Origin: Gammaproteobacteria bacterium
Lineage (GTDB): Bacteria; Pseudomonadota; Gammaproteobacteria; QNFE01
Assembly (NCBI GenBank): GCA_003645455.1
Contig: QNFE01000002.1
Span: 1 to 64,000, forward strand
DNA length: 64,000 nt
Direction of reading: 5' to 3'
Positions 49,665 to 60,203 of this stretch are shown piece by piece (the stretch's first letter is position 1; every line of letters begins with the position of its first letter). Made by a program: the position numbers and the translations under genes. The notes beneath the pieces were generated by a model, which saw only the letters and a list, made by a program, of their open reading frames with translations, searched no databases and was not told the origin of the DNA.

Positions 49665-51308
49665 TTACCTGTTTATCTTTATGCTTTGATAAAGTGCTTT
49701 GTAATATAATTGTTGCATCTTTTTATCAATATCTGTATTTTTAGGTTTCTGTGTCAATATATCATATACGATATGAGGAAGCTCATAGTGTTTACTGCCT
49801 GAAATATTTATAGGTGTTGTGCCATCCATCAAGATTGCAACATTTATAAATTTATTATATTTGTATTTAATTGTATTGCTTAATATCGGCGGTATATGGT
49901 CGCTGGCAATCAGAATAATTGCATTAGAATCTATTGATAAAATAGATTTTATATACTGCGATAAAGCATAGGTTCTATAATAAAATTGATTACTTATGTT
50001 TGTTGTATTGCTGTTCTTATGATTACTAATTTTAATAATATCTGGCCTTTTTTGTTTGTTTCTGTGATAAGGCATATGTCCGTAAATACCTAAAACATAG
50101 TTAAAAAGTGGTTGGGAGCCGGTAGATAAATGTTTTTTGATTTTTTTAAGATTAAGTTTAAATAAATCTCCGTCAAATACATATATATCTCCTGTATTTT
50201 TATTAAAATTTTTATCATCCTGCAAAAATAAAACCTCATCAAAACCTAAACTTTTATAGGCTACTCTTGAATTAAAATAAGTGGGGGTAGCCCCGATAAT
50301 TGCCATGCTTTTGTAATTATTTTTATTAAGATTATCAATAAAAGATTTAATTAATCCACCTTTCATCACATTAAACTCAATTGATTGAATTTTTGATAAT
50401 GCTTTGATTCCTGTTAAAATTTCAAACTCAGCTTGTGCCGTATCACCGCCATATACAGGAGATATTACTTGCGAAAATTCTTTATTTATAAGGTATGGAT
50501 ATAACTTTGGATTTAGCGGATTTTTATTAAATTTTATATCAGTTAAATAATTAGGATTGATAAAACTCTCCATAACAACAAAATATATATTTCTATTTTT
50601 TTTGATTGGGTTTTTGTAGAGGGCATCAATAATATTGATTTTATTATTTTGTTGGTTTTGCAGTTTTGATAGATTTGTTTTCTCTAATAATGATAACTGA
50701 ACAAAACTAAATAACCTGCCATTTTTTATTATGGTTGCTTTATCTGCATGAGGGGCAATTATAAATATTTGATCTAATTTTTTATATCCAAAATCAGTTC
50801 TAATTATCAATACAAAAACAATTAAAGATAAGAATCTTACAAGGATTGAAACATAAAAATATTTTAAATTATCAGCTTTTTTAAATTTTAACAATAAAAA
50901 CAATATCAATGACAATAAAATTAAGATTGATACAATGATGATAAAAAACAATAGTGGAGAAAAATTTAAAATACCATTTATATTGTTAAAATCAGATATT
51001 CTTGGCGATCTTGATAAAAAATTATAAAAAATTTCAACAGATAGGTATAAAAATAGGGTGGGAATAATGGGGATTATATATTTGATATATTTGTTTGTTA
51101 TTTTATGAAAATATAATAAACTTATCAAATACAGACTAAAAGGTAATTCAAAAACATATACTGCAAAAGTTGAGCCTGTTTTTAAATCACTCCAAAATTG
51201 AGAAATTCCATTATAAAACAACAAAACTAACGACACGAACAATAAAAATTTTAAGTAGCCATTAAATACTTTTAAGGGTTTTATTTTTTTTATGTTTTTG
51301 TTCTGCAT
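49665..51308 (-). CDS. LTA synthase/sulfatase-family membrane protein
   Basis: N-terminal TM helices, then NIYFVVMESFINPNYL; PVYGGDTAQAEFEILTG; IASDHIPP. Confidence 0.75.
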   Translation of the reverse strand: MQNKNIKKIKPLKVFNGYLKFLLFVSLVLLFYNGISQFWSDLKTGSTFAVYVFELPFSLYLISLLYFHKITNKYIKYIIPIIPTLFLYLSVEIFYNFLSRSPRISDFNNINGILNFSPLLFFIIIVSILILLSLILFLLLKFKKADNLKYFYVSILVRFLSLIVFVLIIRTDFGYKKLDQIFIIAPHADKATIIKNGRLFSFVQLSLLEKTNLSKLQNQQNNKINIIDALYKNPIKKNRNIYFVVMESFINPNYLTDIKFNKNPLNPKLYPYLINKEFSQVISPVYGGDTAQAEFEILTGIKALSKIQSIEFNVMKGGLIKSFIDNLNKNNYKSMAIIGATPTYFNSRVAYKSLGFDEVLFLQDDKNFNKNTGDIYVFDGDLFKLNLKKIKKHLSTGSQPLFNYVLGIYGHMPYHRNKQKRPDIIKISNHKNSNTTNISNQFYYRTYALSQYIKSILSIDSNAIILIASDHIPPILSNTIKYKYNKFINVAILMDGTTPINISGSKHYELPHIVYDILTQKPKNTDIDKKMQQLYYKALYQSIKINR

Positions 51309-51327
51309 ATCAGAATACGATGCCTCA

Positions 51328-52500
51328 TTATTTTAACTGTAAAAATTGTTGGGATATTGCTGTGGCATCAAAACGATTAAACCAGTGTGTTTTTATTTTT
51401 ATCGGATTTTTGAGTGCATAGTTTATTTTGTCTGCTAAGTCTTGAGGGTTGTTTTTGGCTATCAGTTTTGCCTGCTCTTCTATTAAAATGTCTCTTATTC
51501 CACCAGGGCAATCTACTGCCACAACTGGTGTGCCACAAGCCAAGGATTCTACATTAACAAAACCAAAACCCTCATGCACCGAACTTAAAACAAAAAGTTT
51601 GGCAGCTCTCATCCAAGGATAGGGATTTTGTTTTTCTCCGACAAAAAAAACTTTTTTATCAATTTTTAACTCTTTGGCAAGTTGCTGTAATTTTTTTAAA
51701 GTTGCCCCATTGTCTCTGTCTGCTCCTACAATAATTAACGATTCTTTTATATTAGCAATCTTATAAGCCTCTAATAATAAGGGTTGATTTTTTTGATAGG
51801 TTAGTCTGCCAACCTGAACTATATAATCCTTGACTGGAATAGATATTTTTTCTTTTGAAAGCTTAATAATTTTCTCAATGGGACATGGATTTGGGATAAT
51901 TGTCAATGATTTAGCTTTTAAGCCATATTTTTGGAGTTTTTCTTGCATACTTTTTTTGGTGCCACTTGAATTTGCTACAATATTTTTATTAGAAAATCTT
52001 AATTTTGTATAAAATTTATCAAGAAAATTGTGTTGTGGTTTATTAAAAGGCGAGACTATCATAAGATATAACCGCTTATCATTGTAATTCCATACGTGCT
52101 CAAAAGAGCCTTGTCCTACCATAATAATTTTATCAAATTTATTATATTTTTGTTCTAATTTTCTTATTTTCCATCTTAACATCAAGCCACCATATGCTCC
52201 CGAGAAAACAAAAGATGATTTTGGTAATATTGACCGAAGGATTATTTTGGTAATTATTTGGTATATCAATCCTATCCCAGTCAAAGCAAATATTTTTTCA
52301 TAATTAAAATAATGTAAATGTAATTTTTTATTTATTGTTAGTTCAATTTTTGGTTTAAAATGCAAGAGGTGGACTTCAATGTTTTGCTCTATCCAAGCAT
52401 CTACCAGATTTAAGGCATGAATTTCCAAACCTCCCATTTTCAAATTACGAATAATTATTAAAACATTTTTTTTGTTAGGGTTACTTTGTTGTCTTTTCAT
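51328..52500 (-). CDS. glycosyltransferase family 4
   Basis: VGRLTYQKNQPLLLEAYKIA; FVLSSVHEGFGFVNVESLACGTPVVAVDCPGG. Confidence 0.88.
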   Translation of the reverse strand: MKRQQSNPNKKNVLIIIRNLKMGGLEIHALNLVDAWIEQNIEVHLLHFKPKIELTINKKLHLHYFNYEKIFALTGIGLIYQIITKIILRSILPKSSFVFSGAYGGLMLRWKIRKLEQKYNKFDKIIMVGQGSFEHVWNYNDKRLYLMIVSPFNKPQHNFLDKFYTKLRFSNKNIVANSSGTKKSMQEKLQKYGLKAKSLTIIPNPCPIEKIIKLSKEKISIPVKDYIVQVGRLTYQKNQPLLLEAYKIANIKESLIIVGADRDNGATLKKLQQLAKELKIDKKVFFVGEKQNPYPWMRAAKLFVLSSVHEGFGFVNVESLACGTPVVAVDCPGGIRDILIEEQAKLIAKNNPQDLADKINYALKNPIKIKTHWFNRFDATAISQQFLQLK

Positions 52501-53242
52501 TTTCTTGTAATTCTAATAATTTAATATATTTCATATAAACATGAAAAACTGTTGTTATTGTAACAGTCGCTCCATCTAAGCCTTGAAAAATGCCACCTTT
52601 GAATATATATTTTCGTAAAAAAGCTACTATGGAGTGAATAATTGGAGTTGCTTTGGAGGCTCTAACTCCTTTTTGTTGCATAGCCCAAGCATCTCTGGTG
52701 CTAAGAGTGTTTATTCTTTCTATCCAGTTTTGATAACTAAGATAAGTATAATGAATTATATGAGAGTTAAGTTTTTTTACTCTATCCGCTTGCACAAAAG
52801 AGTGAGATTTCTTGTCAGAGTATTGGCAGGTTTTCTTGTTATATAAACGGATTACATTATCAGGATAAAAACCCGCAGCTTTTATCCATTTTTTACCAAC
52901 AAAATTTTTACGAGCAAAAGAGTAAGCATCGTATTCATTTTTTATCAAATCAATATTTTGAATTTCAGCCACCATATCTTGATCTAATCGCTCATCGGCA
53001 TCAATACTTAAAATCCAGTTATTTTTTGCATATTGAACACCAAACTGTTTTTGCGGACCATCGCCCTGATATTTTTGGACATATACTTTTGCCCCCATAG
53101 ATTTTGCAATTTTAACCGTATCATCAGTGCTTTTAGAATCTACCACAATAACCTCATCGCATATCTTTACAACCGATTCTATGCAATTTTTTATATTATA
53201 CTCTTCGTTCAAAGTTATAATTGTAACGGTAATTTTATTCAT
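52481..53242 (-). CDS. glycosyltransferase family 2 (WaaE/KdtX-like)
   Basis: ITVTIITLNEEYNIKNCIESV; EVIVVDSKSTDDTVKIAKSMGAKV; SIDADERL. Confidence 0.85.
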   Translation of the reverse strand: MNKITVTIITLNEEYNIKNCIESVVKICDEVIVVDSKSTDDTVKIAKSMGAKVYVQKYQGDGPQKQFGVQYAKNNWILSIDADERLDQDMVAEIQNIDLIKNEYDAYSFARKNFVGKKWIKAAGFYPDNVIRLYNKKTCQYSDKKSHSFVQADRVKKLNSHIIHYTYLSYQNWIERINTLSTRDAWAMQQKGVRASKATPIIHSIVAFLRKYIFKGGIFQGLDGATVTITTVFHVYMKYIKLLELQENEKTTK

Positions 53243-53286
53243 TTTTATTTTTGTTAAAAAAGATAACACAGGCACTAATTTTCATG

Positions 53287-53444
53287 GAGACCTTTGCATA
53301 AATCAAGTGCGATTTAGAGCAATAGAAAATAGTGCATATTTTATTAAAAAAAGAGGTGCATAGCCTGCTATTTGACGAATTTTTTAATATAATAGGTGCA
53401 TTTTATTGTTGGTATAAGTTGTGCTTGCTCTATGCAAAGGTCTC
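53287..53444. mobile_element. MITE, long class (158 bp), near-TSD TCATG/TCATC
   Basis: GAGACCTTTGCATAAATCAAG...CTTGCTCTATGCAAAGGTCTC; flanks match 4/5. Confidence 0.85.
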
Positions 53445-54742
53445 TCATCGTTTAAATCTGCATAAAGTGGTAAAAAATTCAAATTATCAATCTGCCCTAT
53501 ATTACCACTATTTAAAACAAAGCCTTGTTTTATTTTTGGATTTTCTTTTAAAAATAGATGCAAACTTTTGAGTTTTCCGGCTGGTCCATTTTTTATTTCA
53601 ATCGGATATATTTTATTATCTCGGACAATTAGATAATCAACTTCGGCATTAGAGTTTTTTTTATTACGTTGCCAATAAAATAATCTGTTATTCTGTGAGC
53701 CGCCGTTTGCCATTAACTCTTGTCCTATATATTGCTCGGCTAATGCTCCACGATAAGTTGCCAATAAATCATTGTTTTGAATAAATTCTGTCGGGTTTAT
53801 GCCACAAATATGTTGCATCAAACCTATGTCGAGAAAACAAATTTTAAAAGATTTAATGTTTGCTCCTTGCGTTAATGGCAAACCACTTGCACTTGTAGCA
53901 TAACTTATATTTATCAACATTGCCTTTCTTAAAACTTGTAAAATATTTTTTATTTTATAAGCTGTAATATCTTTTGATATAGTGGTATATTTTATCTCTT
54001 GTCCGACAAGTGATGGCAATTTTTCAAAAACAAAAGATAAAGAATCTGTTTGGATGTTTTTTTGATATTTTAAAATATCTTGCAAAAATGATGTGATTAA
54101 ATTTGAATGGACTTTGACAACATACCTCATTGATTTTGTTATATAGGTTTTTACTGCCTCTGGCATCCCGCCGACTAACATATATTCTTTTAATAATTTT
54201 AATAATTTATTGTGAATTAAAACGGGTAATTTTTTGTTATCTTGCAAGTTTGGGCGATATTTTAATAATTTTTTATTTTTGGTGGCTATAAGAAATTCAG
54301 CAAAACTCATCGGCAACATATACATAAACTCAACCCTGCCAACTGGATAGGATATTTTGTCTAACTCAAATTCCAAAAGAGAGCCTGCCGCTACGATATG
54401 TAATTTTGGCATATCTTCATAAAAATATCGCAAAGCCATCAATGCTCTTGGCGCTAACTGGATTTCATCCAAAAATAATAGGGTTTTGCCGATGATAATA
54501 TTAGTTTTTGTTTCAATTTCAATTATATCAACGATTTTTTGAGCATCAAAATCTTCTGCAAAAATTTTAATAAAACTGTGGTTTTTTTCAAAGTCAATTT
54601 TTATATAGTTTTCAAAATTTTCATTGGCAAACTTTTCAATTATATAAGTTTTGCCAACTTGACGAGCACCACGGACAATCAACGGTTTTCTGTCAGTTGA
54701 TTTTTGCCATTTTTTTAAACTCTTATCTACAAACCTTCTCAT
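53384..54742 (-). CDS. AAA+ ATPase with DUF4143-like C-terminal domain
   Basis: LIVRGARQVGKTYIIEKFA; LLFLDEIQLAPRALMALRYFYED; AEVDYLIVRDNKIYPIEIKNGPAG; last ~20 aa are MITE-derived. Confidence 0.85.
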   Translation of the reverse strand: MRRFVDKSLKKWQKSTDRKPLIVRGARQVGKTYIIEKFANENFENYIKIDFEKNHSFIKIFAEDFDAQKIVDIIEIETKTNIIIGKTLLFLDEIQLAPRALMALRYFYEDMPKLHIVAAGSLLEFELDKISYPVGRVEFMYMLPMSFAEFLIATKNKKLLKYRPNLQDNKKLPVLIHNKLLKLLKEYMLVGGMPEAVKTYITKSMRYVVKVHSNLITSFLQDILKYQKNIQTDSLSFVFEKLPSLVGQEIKYTTISKDITAYKIKNILQVLRKAMLINISYATSASGLPLTQGANIKSFKICFLDIGLMQHICGINPTEFIQNNDLLATYRGALAEQYIGQELMANGGSQNNRLFYWQRNKKNSNAEVDYLIVRDNKIYPIEIKNGPAGKLKSLHLFLKENPKIKQGFVLNSGNIGQIDNLNFLPLYADLNDERPLHRASTTYTNNKMHLLY

Positions 54743-54802
54743 TATTGATACTTATACAAAAAAACAATACTATAACAAACAAGATTGGATTATGCAAATT
54801 TA

Positions 54803-54862
54803 TTTTAAAAACACCATTGGAAAATCAAAATAAATTTTTAAAACACTATTGGAAAAATCAAA
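54803..54862. repeat. two ~30-bp imperfect direct repeats
   Basis: ttttaaaaacaccattggaaaatcaaa and tttttaaaacactattggaaaaatcaaa. Confidence 0.7.
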
Positions 54863-54864
54863 TT

Positions 54865-55206
54865 TTATAATTTTGATAATAATTCATCAATTTTTTGTGA
54901 CTTTTCAGGAATATCATCATAAATAAATTCAAGCTCTGGCATAATTCGCAGTTTCATTTTTTTGCTGATATGATATTTTAAAAATCCTTTAGCATGATTT
55001 AGGGGTTTAATTATGCTCTCATCTCCTGTTATTTCAGTTACATATATGCGGGCATAGGATAAATCATGAGTTAAGACTAATTCATTGATGGTAATAATTT
55101 TGTTGTTGAGGCTTGGGTCTTTCAATTGTGTATTGATAAGCACAGCTAATTCTTGGTGAATTTGATCACCTACCTTTAGGTTACGATTTTTGTTCTCTTG
55201 TTGCAT
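54865..55206 (-). CDS. rbfA: ribosome-binding factor A
   Basis: RNLKVGDQIHQELAVLINTQLKDPSL; downstream of infB. Confidence 0.9.
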   Translation of the reverse strand: MQQENKNRNLKVGDQIHQELAVLINTQLKDPSLNNKIITINELVLTHDLSYARIYVTEITGDESIIKPLNHAKGFLKYHISKKMKLRIMPELEFIYDDIPEKSQKIDELLSKL

Positions 55207-55209
55207 TTT

Positions 55210-57768
55210 TTATTGTATTTTTTGCTGTATTTCTTCTCGGATATAAACCTCAATTTTGTCATCTTTTTTAATTTCATTATAATTTTTAACCCCGATACCA
55301 CACTCGGTTCCCATCCGCACTTCTTTTACCTCGTCTTTGAAACGTCGTAAGGATTCAACTTCGCCCTCATAGATGACAACATTATCGCGTAACACCCGAA
55401 TTGGAGCATTAATTTTTATCTTGCCATCAACTACCATACAGCCTGCTATGTCGCCTAATTTCTGTGAGCGGAATACTTCTGATACCTTGGCAGTTCCTAT
55501 AATCTGCTCTTTAATTTGCGGAGATAATAAACCTGATGCTGCGGCCTTTACCTCATCAATTAGTTCATAAATTATGCTGTAATAGTGTAAATCAAGTTTA
55601 TTTTCATCAATTAGTTGTTTTGATTGTTTGTCGGCGCGAACATTAAAACCGAAAATTATGGCTTTGGCTGTGATGGCTTGTTGCACATCCGATTTTTTGA
55701 TGCCACCTATGCCACCGAAAACCTTAACGCTAATTTCATCATTTTTATCTTTGATGATTTCTAATGAATTTTTAATTGCCTCAAACGAGCCGTGAGTGTC
55801 GGCTTTTACTAAGATATTTAAAACCTTATCACTTTTTTTGTTGGCAAAAAAATCATCTAATGTTTTTGGCTTGTTGGCAGCTTGTCTCTCTTGCACAAAA
55901 TCGGCATGTCTTTGGTTGGTAAGCTCTCGTGCCATTCGCTCATTTTTAACGACCATAAACTTATCGCCTGAATTAGGTGGCGAGGAAAAACCTAACATTG
56001 AGGCAGGTAGGGCAGGTCCTGCATTATCTAATTGATGATGATTTTCATCAAATAGAGTTCGCACCTTGCCAAATTCCACCCCTGCAACAATAATATCTGA
56101 TTTTTTAAGTGTGCCATTTTGCACCAACAAAGTTGCCATCACACCACGACCCTTATCAAGGCTGGTTTCAACGACAATTCCTGTGGCGTCTCCTGTTGAA
56201 AATGCATGTAATTCCAAAACTTCCGCTTGTAAGATAATGTTATCTAATAAGTCGTCAATACCAGCACCTGTTTTAGCAGATATTTCAACAAAAATATTTT
56301 CTCCACCCCAATCTTCTGGAATTACCTCTAACTTACTTAACTCTTGTTTTACTTTTTCAACATTGGCATTTTCTTTGTCTATTTTGTTGATGGCAACTAT
56401 GATTGGTGCATTGGCAGATTTGGCATGTTCTATCGCCTCAACAGTCTGAGGTTTGACACCATCATCGGCTGCCACTATCAAAATTACAATATCGGTTAAA
56501 TCAGCACCACGAGATCGCATCGCGCTAAATGCGGCATGTCCTGGGGTATCTAAAAATGTTACCATCCCTTTTTTGGTTTCCACATGATAGGCACCAATAT
56601 GCTGGGTTATGCCACCTGATTCCGAATCTGATACTTTGGTTTGACGAATATAATCCAATAGTGAAGTTTTGCCGTGATCAACATGCCCCATCACAGTAAC
56701 AATAGGGGCTCTGGTAATTTTATCGCTATATTTTTTGTTAATTTTTTCTTGAATATCTTTTTCTAATTGGTTGTCGTCTGATTCTTGAGAGGCTGTATGT
56801 TTTAAGTCTTCCACTAATAGAGTTGCTGTGTCGCGGTCAATAGCTTGGTTAATCGTGCTCATAACTCCCATTTTCATTAACTGCTTTATAACATCTCCTA
56901 CTTTGAGTGACATTTGTTGGGCAAGATTAGATATGTCGTTATGGTTGTAAATTTTTATTTTTTTAATCTGAGGTTCAACTGGTTTTTCAAATTCATGTTT
57001 TGTTTTGATGCTAACAACTGATTTTTGTTTTTTGTTTTTGTTGTGAAGAGCCATTTTTTCAGGACTTAGATGAAGTTTATCTCTGTTGGCGATAGCCACA
57101 TCTATTTCATTGCGTTTTTTGCCACCACGGCGACGATTTTTCTTTTTCTTTTTTTTCTGGGTTAGTTCTTTTTCTAGTGATTTTATGTCTTCTTTTTGTT
57201 CCAATTTATCTGTTTTTTTAATGACAAGTTGGGGCTCTTCTTTGATGTTATTGTCTGGGTTAATAATTTTTTTATTATCTGTTTTATTTTGTTCGTTTGT
57301 GGAAGCAATATTCTTGTTATTTTTGTTATCTTTATTTTGTTGTATTCTTTCTTTTAGTTTTGCATCATTTTCTTTTTTCTTTTGTTCTTTATCTTGTAAT
57401 TGCTTTTCTTTGAGTTCTTGGAACAGCTTTTGATGTTTTTGTTTGTCTTCTGTGGCTTGCATTTTGGTAGGTTTTTTTATAGGAGCATTTTTGTTTAATA
57501 TTTTTTTGCCACCTTGCACATTTATAACAACTTTATTTTTAGGAGATTTTTTTGCCGTTAATGTTGTGGTATTGACAAGATTTAATTTTTCTTTCTTTTT
57601 GGGAGAATTTGATGAGCTACGATAGAATTTTGCCATCTGCACAAATTCTTCATTAGTCAAACTATCTGCTGCTTTTTTTATGCCAATATCTGCTGTGACT
57701 AAATCCTTGATAAAGACATCAAGTGATTTTTTAAACCTATTAGCAAATTGTTCAACTGTTTGACTCAT
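55210..57768 (-). CDS. infB: translation initiation factor IF-2
   Basis: PIVTVMGHVDHGKTSLLDYIRQTKV; FLDTPGHAAFSAMRSRGA. Confidence 0.97.
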   Translation of the reverse strand: MSQTVEQFANRFKKSLDVFIKDLVTADIGIKKAADSLTNEEFVQMAKFYRSSSNSPKKKEKLNLVNTTTLTAKKSPKNKVVINVQGGKKILNKNAPIKKPTKMQATEDKQKHQKLFQELKEKQLQDKEQKKKENDAKLKERIQQNKDNKNNKNIASTNEQNKTDNKKIINPDNNIKEEPQLVIKKTDKLEQKEDIKSLEKELTQKKKKKKNRRRGGKKRNEIDVAIANRDKLHLSPEKMALHNKNKKQKSVVSIKTKHEFEKPVEPQIKKIKIYNHNDISNLAQQMSLKVGDVIKQLMKMGVMSTINQAIDRDTATLLVEDLKHTASQESDDNQLEKDIQEKINKKYSDKITRAPIVTVMGHVDHGKTSLLDYIRQTKVSDSESGGITQHIGAYHVETKKGMVTFLDTPGHAAFSAMRSRGADLTDIVILIVAADDGVKPQTVEAIEHAKSANAPIIVAINKIDKENANVEKVKQELSKLEVIPEDWGGENIFVEISAKTGAGIDDLLDNIILQAEVLELHAFSTGDATGIVVETSLDKGRGVMATLLVQNGTLKKSDIIVAGVEFGKVRTLFDENHHQLDNAGPALPASMLGFSSPPNSGDKFMVVKNERMARELTNQRHADFVQERQAANKPKTLDDFFANKKSDKVLNILVKADTHGSFEAIKNSLEIIKDKNDEISVKVFGGIGGIKKSDVQQAITAKAIIFGFNVRADKQSKQLIDENKLDLHYYSIIYELIDEVKAAASGLLSPQIKEQIIGTAKVSEVFRSQKLGDIAGCMVVDGKIKINAPIRVLRDNVVIYEGEVESLRRFKDEVKEVRMGTECGIGVKNYNEIKKDDKIEVYIREEIQQKIQ

Positions 57769-57770
57769 TG

Positions 57771-59213
57771 TTATGCACCTTTATTTTCATCATCAGGGAT
57801 ATTGATTTTATCGTTTTTATGCTCTGTTTTTTTTGTGTCTTGATCAGAAGATTGATTATCACTATTGTTTTGAGTTTCATCCTCTTCGTTATCTTCGTCT
57901 TGATTTGACAAAAGATATTCCATTGCCCGATCTTGCAGAGTTTGGGCGATTTGATCGTCCAAAACATCAATATTAATTAATTGTTCCACATCAGTGTAGG
58001 CTAATTGTTCAATGCTCTGGAATCCCTCTTGTGCCAAAATTGTCGCAAAATCTTCGTCAATGTCCAAGTATTTAACAAACAATTTAATGACATTCTTTTG
58101 CTCCTCGCTTTGATCTTTATCGGATTGTGACTCATCTACCACATTTAGGCTCCATCCAGTAAGCTCAGATGCCAATCTTACATTCTGACCACTTCTGCCG
58201 ATAGCTTGTGATAAGTTGTCTTTGGAGACCAACACATCCATTGATTTGTTATCTTCATCCATGGATACCGAGCTTATTTCAGCAGGAGACATGGCATTTA
58301 TAATAAACTGCACTATATCATTATCCCAAAGAACGATATCAACTCGCTCGCCATTTAATTCGTCTGATATGGTTTGCACCCTGCTACCACGCATTCCTAC
58401 ACAAGCACCGACTGCATCCAAACGAGGATCCAAAGCTTGCACGGCAATTTTTGCTCGCATTCCAGGGTCGCGAGCGGCTGTATGTAATTTTATAATTCCT
58501 TGTCCTATCTCTGGCACTTCTAATTCAAACAAGCGCATTATAAAATCAGAGCTGGTGCGAGAGGCCAATAAAACCGGACCCTTGCGTTCGATATTTATAT
58601 CACTTAAAATTGCTCGCACTCTATCACCCTTACGAATTGACTCTCGTGGAATTATATCTGCTTTAGGAATCAAGGCTTCTATGTTTTCTTCTAACTCTAT
58701 ATAGGCACCATTTCTATCAACTCTTTTTATGTTGCCCATAATTAACTCACCTACCTTACCCTGATAAGCTTCAATAATTTTATTACGCACGGCATCTTTT
58801 ACTTTTTGAAAAATTACCTGTTTTGCACTTTGGATTGAGATTCTGCCAAAAGCTGTCTGTTCTATTTCTTCTGTAATAAAACCACCCTCTATTATATCAG
58901 GCTCTAATTCAATGGCAGCAGATAGGGTTATGTGTTTTGTGCCGATAAAATCTTTTTGTTCAAAATCTTCGGCATTTTCGTCAACTGCCATCCAGGCACG
59001 ATATGTTTTATATGAGCCATCTTCGCGATTAATTTTAACCTTGGCATCTATGTTTAATTTATGTGTTCGGCGAACAGCAGATGCCAGCGCTTCTTCTAAG
59101 GCAGCAAAGATAACCTCTTTTTCAACATTCTTCTCATTCGAGACGACATCAACGACCATTAAAATTTCTTTGTGGTCAATTACCTGATTCGTTATTTTTT
59201 TTGGTTTTGCCAT
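57771..59213 (-). CDS. nusA: transcription termination/antitermination protein NusA
   Basis: MVVDVVSNEKNVEKEVIFAALEEALASA; VDAVGACVGMRGSRVQTISDELNGERVDIV. Confidence 0.96.
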   Translation of the reverse strand: MAKPKKITNQVIDHKEILMVVDVVSNEKNVEKEVIFAALEEALASAVRRTHKLNIDAKVKINREDGSYKTYRAWMAVDENAEDFEQKDFIGTKHITLSAAIELEPDIIEGGFITEEIEQTAFGRISIQSAKQVIFQKVKDAVRNKIIEAYQGKVGELIMGNIKRVDRNGAYIELEENIEALIPKADIIPRESIRKGDRVRAILSDINIERKGPVLLASRTSSDFIMRLFELEVPEIGQGIIKLHTAARDPGMRAKIAVQALDPRLDAVGACVGMRGSRVQTISDELNGERVDIVLWDNDIVQFIINAMSPAEISSVSMDEDNKSMDVLVSKDNLSQAIGRSGQNVRLASELTGWSLNVVDESQSDKDQSEEQKNVIKLFVKYLDIDEDFATILAQEGFQSIEQLAYTDVEQLINIDVLDDQIAQTLQDRAMEYLLSNQDEDNEEDETQNNSDNQSSDQDTKKTEHKNDKINIPDDENKGA

Positions 59214-59217
59214 ATTT

Positions 59218-59673
59218 TTATCCCTTAATCTGTCCTACAATATTTGCTTTTGCAATATTTTGATAGTCAATTTCTATTTGTTGTTTATTTTCAATTATTG
59301 TTATGGTGTCATCATCAACTTTTTTAATAATTCCTTTATAGTTCTTTTGATTATTTACAATGTTTGGAACTAATAGTTTTATTTTAACTTGCTCCTCTAT
59401 GTGTTTTGCATAGTCGTCAATCTCAAATAATGGTCTGTTAATGCCAGGAGATGAAACTATTAAATTTTTAATGTTGTCTGATAGATTTTCAACATCAAGA
59501 AGAACATTTAAATTCCGACTGTATTTTGCACAATCGTCAGCATTGATAGCATTATTTTTGTCGATGTATATCTCCAAAATACCGTTGCTGTGATTAAAGT
59601 TCAAACCAACAAATTCATATGATAACGAATCCGCTATGTTTTTACACAATATTTTAATTTTATCTATAACCAT
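59218..59673 (-). CDS. rimP: ribosome maturation factor RimP
   Basis: Upstream of nusA; LEIYIDKNNAINADDCAKYSRNLNVLLD; VSSPGINRPL. Confidence 0.92.
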   Translation of the reverse strand: MVIDKIKILCKNIADSLSYEFVGLNFNHSNGILEIYIDKNNAINADDCAKYSRNLNVLLDVENLSDNIKNLIVSSPGINRPLFEIDDYAKHIEEQVKIKLLVPNIVNNQKNYKGIIKKVDDDTITIIENKQQIEIDYQNIAKANIVGQIKG

Positions 59674-59701
59674 AATCAGTATTATGAGACCCTCGCATAA
59701 T

Positions 59702-59722
59702 AAAAAAGCTCCAAATGGAGCC
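59702..59722 (-). terminator. hairpin plus T-run between tRNA-fMet and rimP
   Basis: Minus strand: GGCTCCATTTGGAGCTTTTTT. Confidence 0.75.
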
Positions 59723-59730
59723 CTATAAAG

Positions 59731-59807
<77 letters not shown>

Positions 59808-59834
59808 TCAAAAAAAATTACTATCAAGCCGAGT

Positions 59835-59862
59835 ATTATAATCTTTTTTTAACAAAATGCAA
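59835..59862 (-). promoter_or_regulatory. putative sigma70 promoter of tRNA-fMet operon
   Basis: Minus strand TTGCAT - 16 bp - TATAAT upstream of the tRNA. Confidence 0.6.
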
Positions 59863-59879
59863 ATTTTTTATTATTTTAT

Positions 59880-59908
59880 TTGACATTATGGATTTAATAT
59901 ATGATAAT
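59880..59908 (+). promoter_or_regulatory. putative sigma70 promoter of rpsT
   Basis: TTGACA - 17 bp - GATAAT. Confidence 0.65.
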
Positions 59909-59939
59909 GTGCTTTTTTATTTCTTTATTTATTTTAATT

Positions 59940-60203
59940 ATGGCAAATACAAATCAGGCAAAAAAAAGAGCAAGACAGGCGGAAACTCACAGGTTAAGAA
60001 ACACATCTTCTCGCTCTATGATGCGCACCTACCTTAAAAATACAATTGCCGCAATAGATGAAAAAGACAAAAAAACAGCCGCAGAAAAATATTTATTATT
60101 AGTGCCAGTATTAGATAAATCAGTCTCAAAAGGCTTAATCCACAAAAACAAAGCTGCAAGATATAAAAGTCGACTTAACACAAAAATCAAATCATTATCA
60201 TAA
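59940..60203 (+). CDS. rpsT: 30S ribosomal protein S20
   Basis: [33 protein letters not shown]. Confidence 0.93.
   Translation: MANTNQAKKRARQAETHRLRNTSSRSMMRTYLKNTIAAIDEKDKKTAAEKYLLLVPVLDKSVSKGLIHKNKAARYKSRLNTKIKSLS

Noticed and set aside
57086-57433. 115-aa hydrophobic plus-strand ORF
   Set aside because: Antisense to the Lys-rich linker of infB; composition is the complement of AAA/AAG codons.
55210-59673. rimP-nusA-infB-rbfA cluster as unusual
   Set aside because: Classical conserved bacterial operon headed by the initiator tRNA; ordinary.
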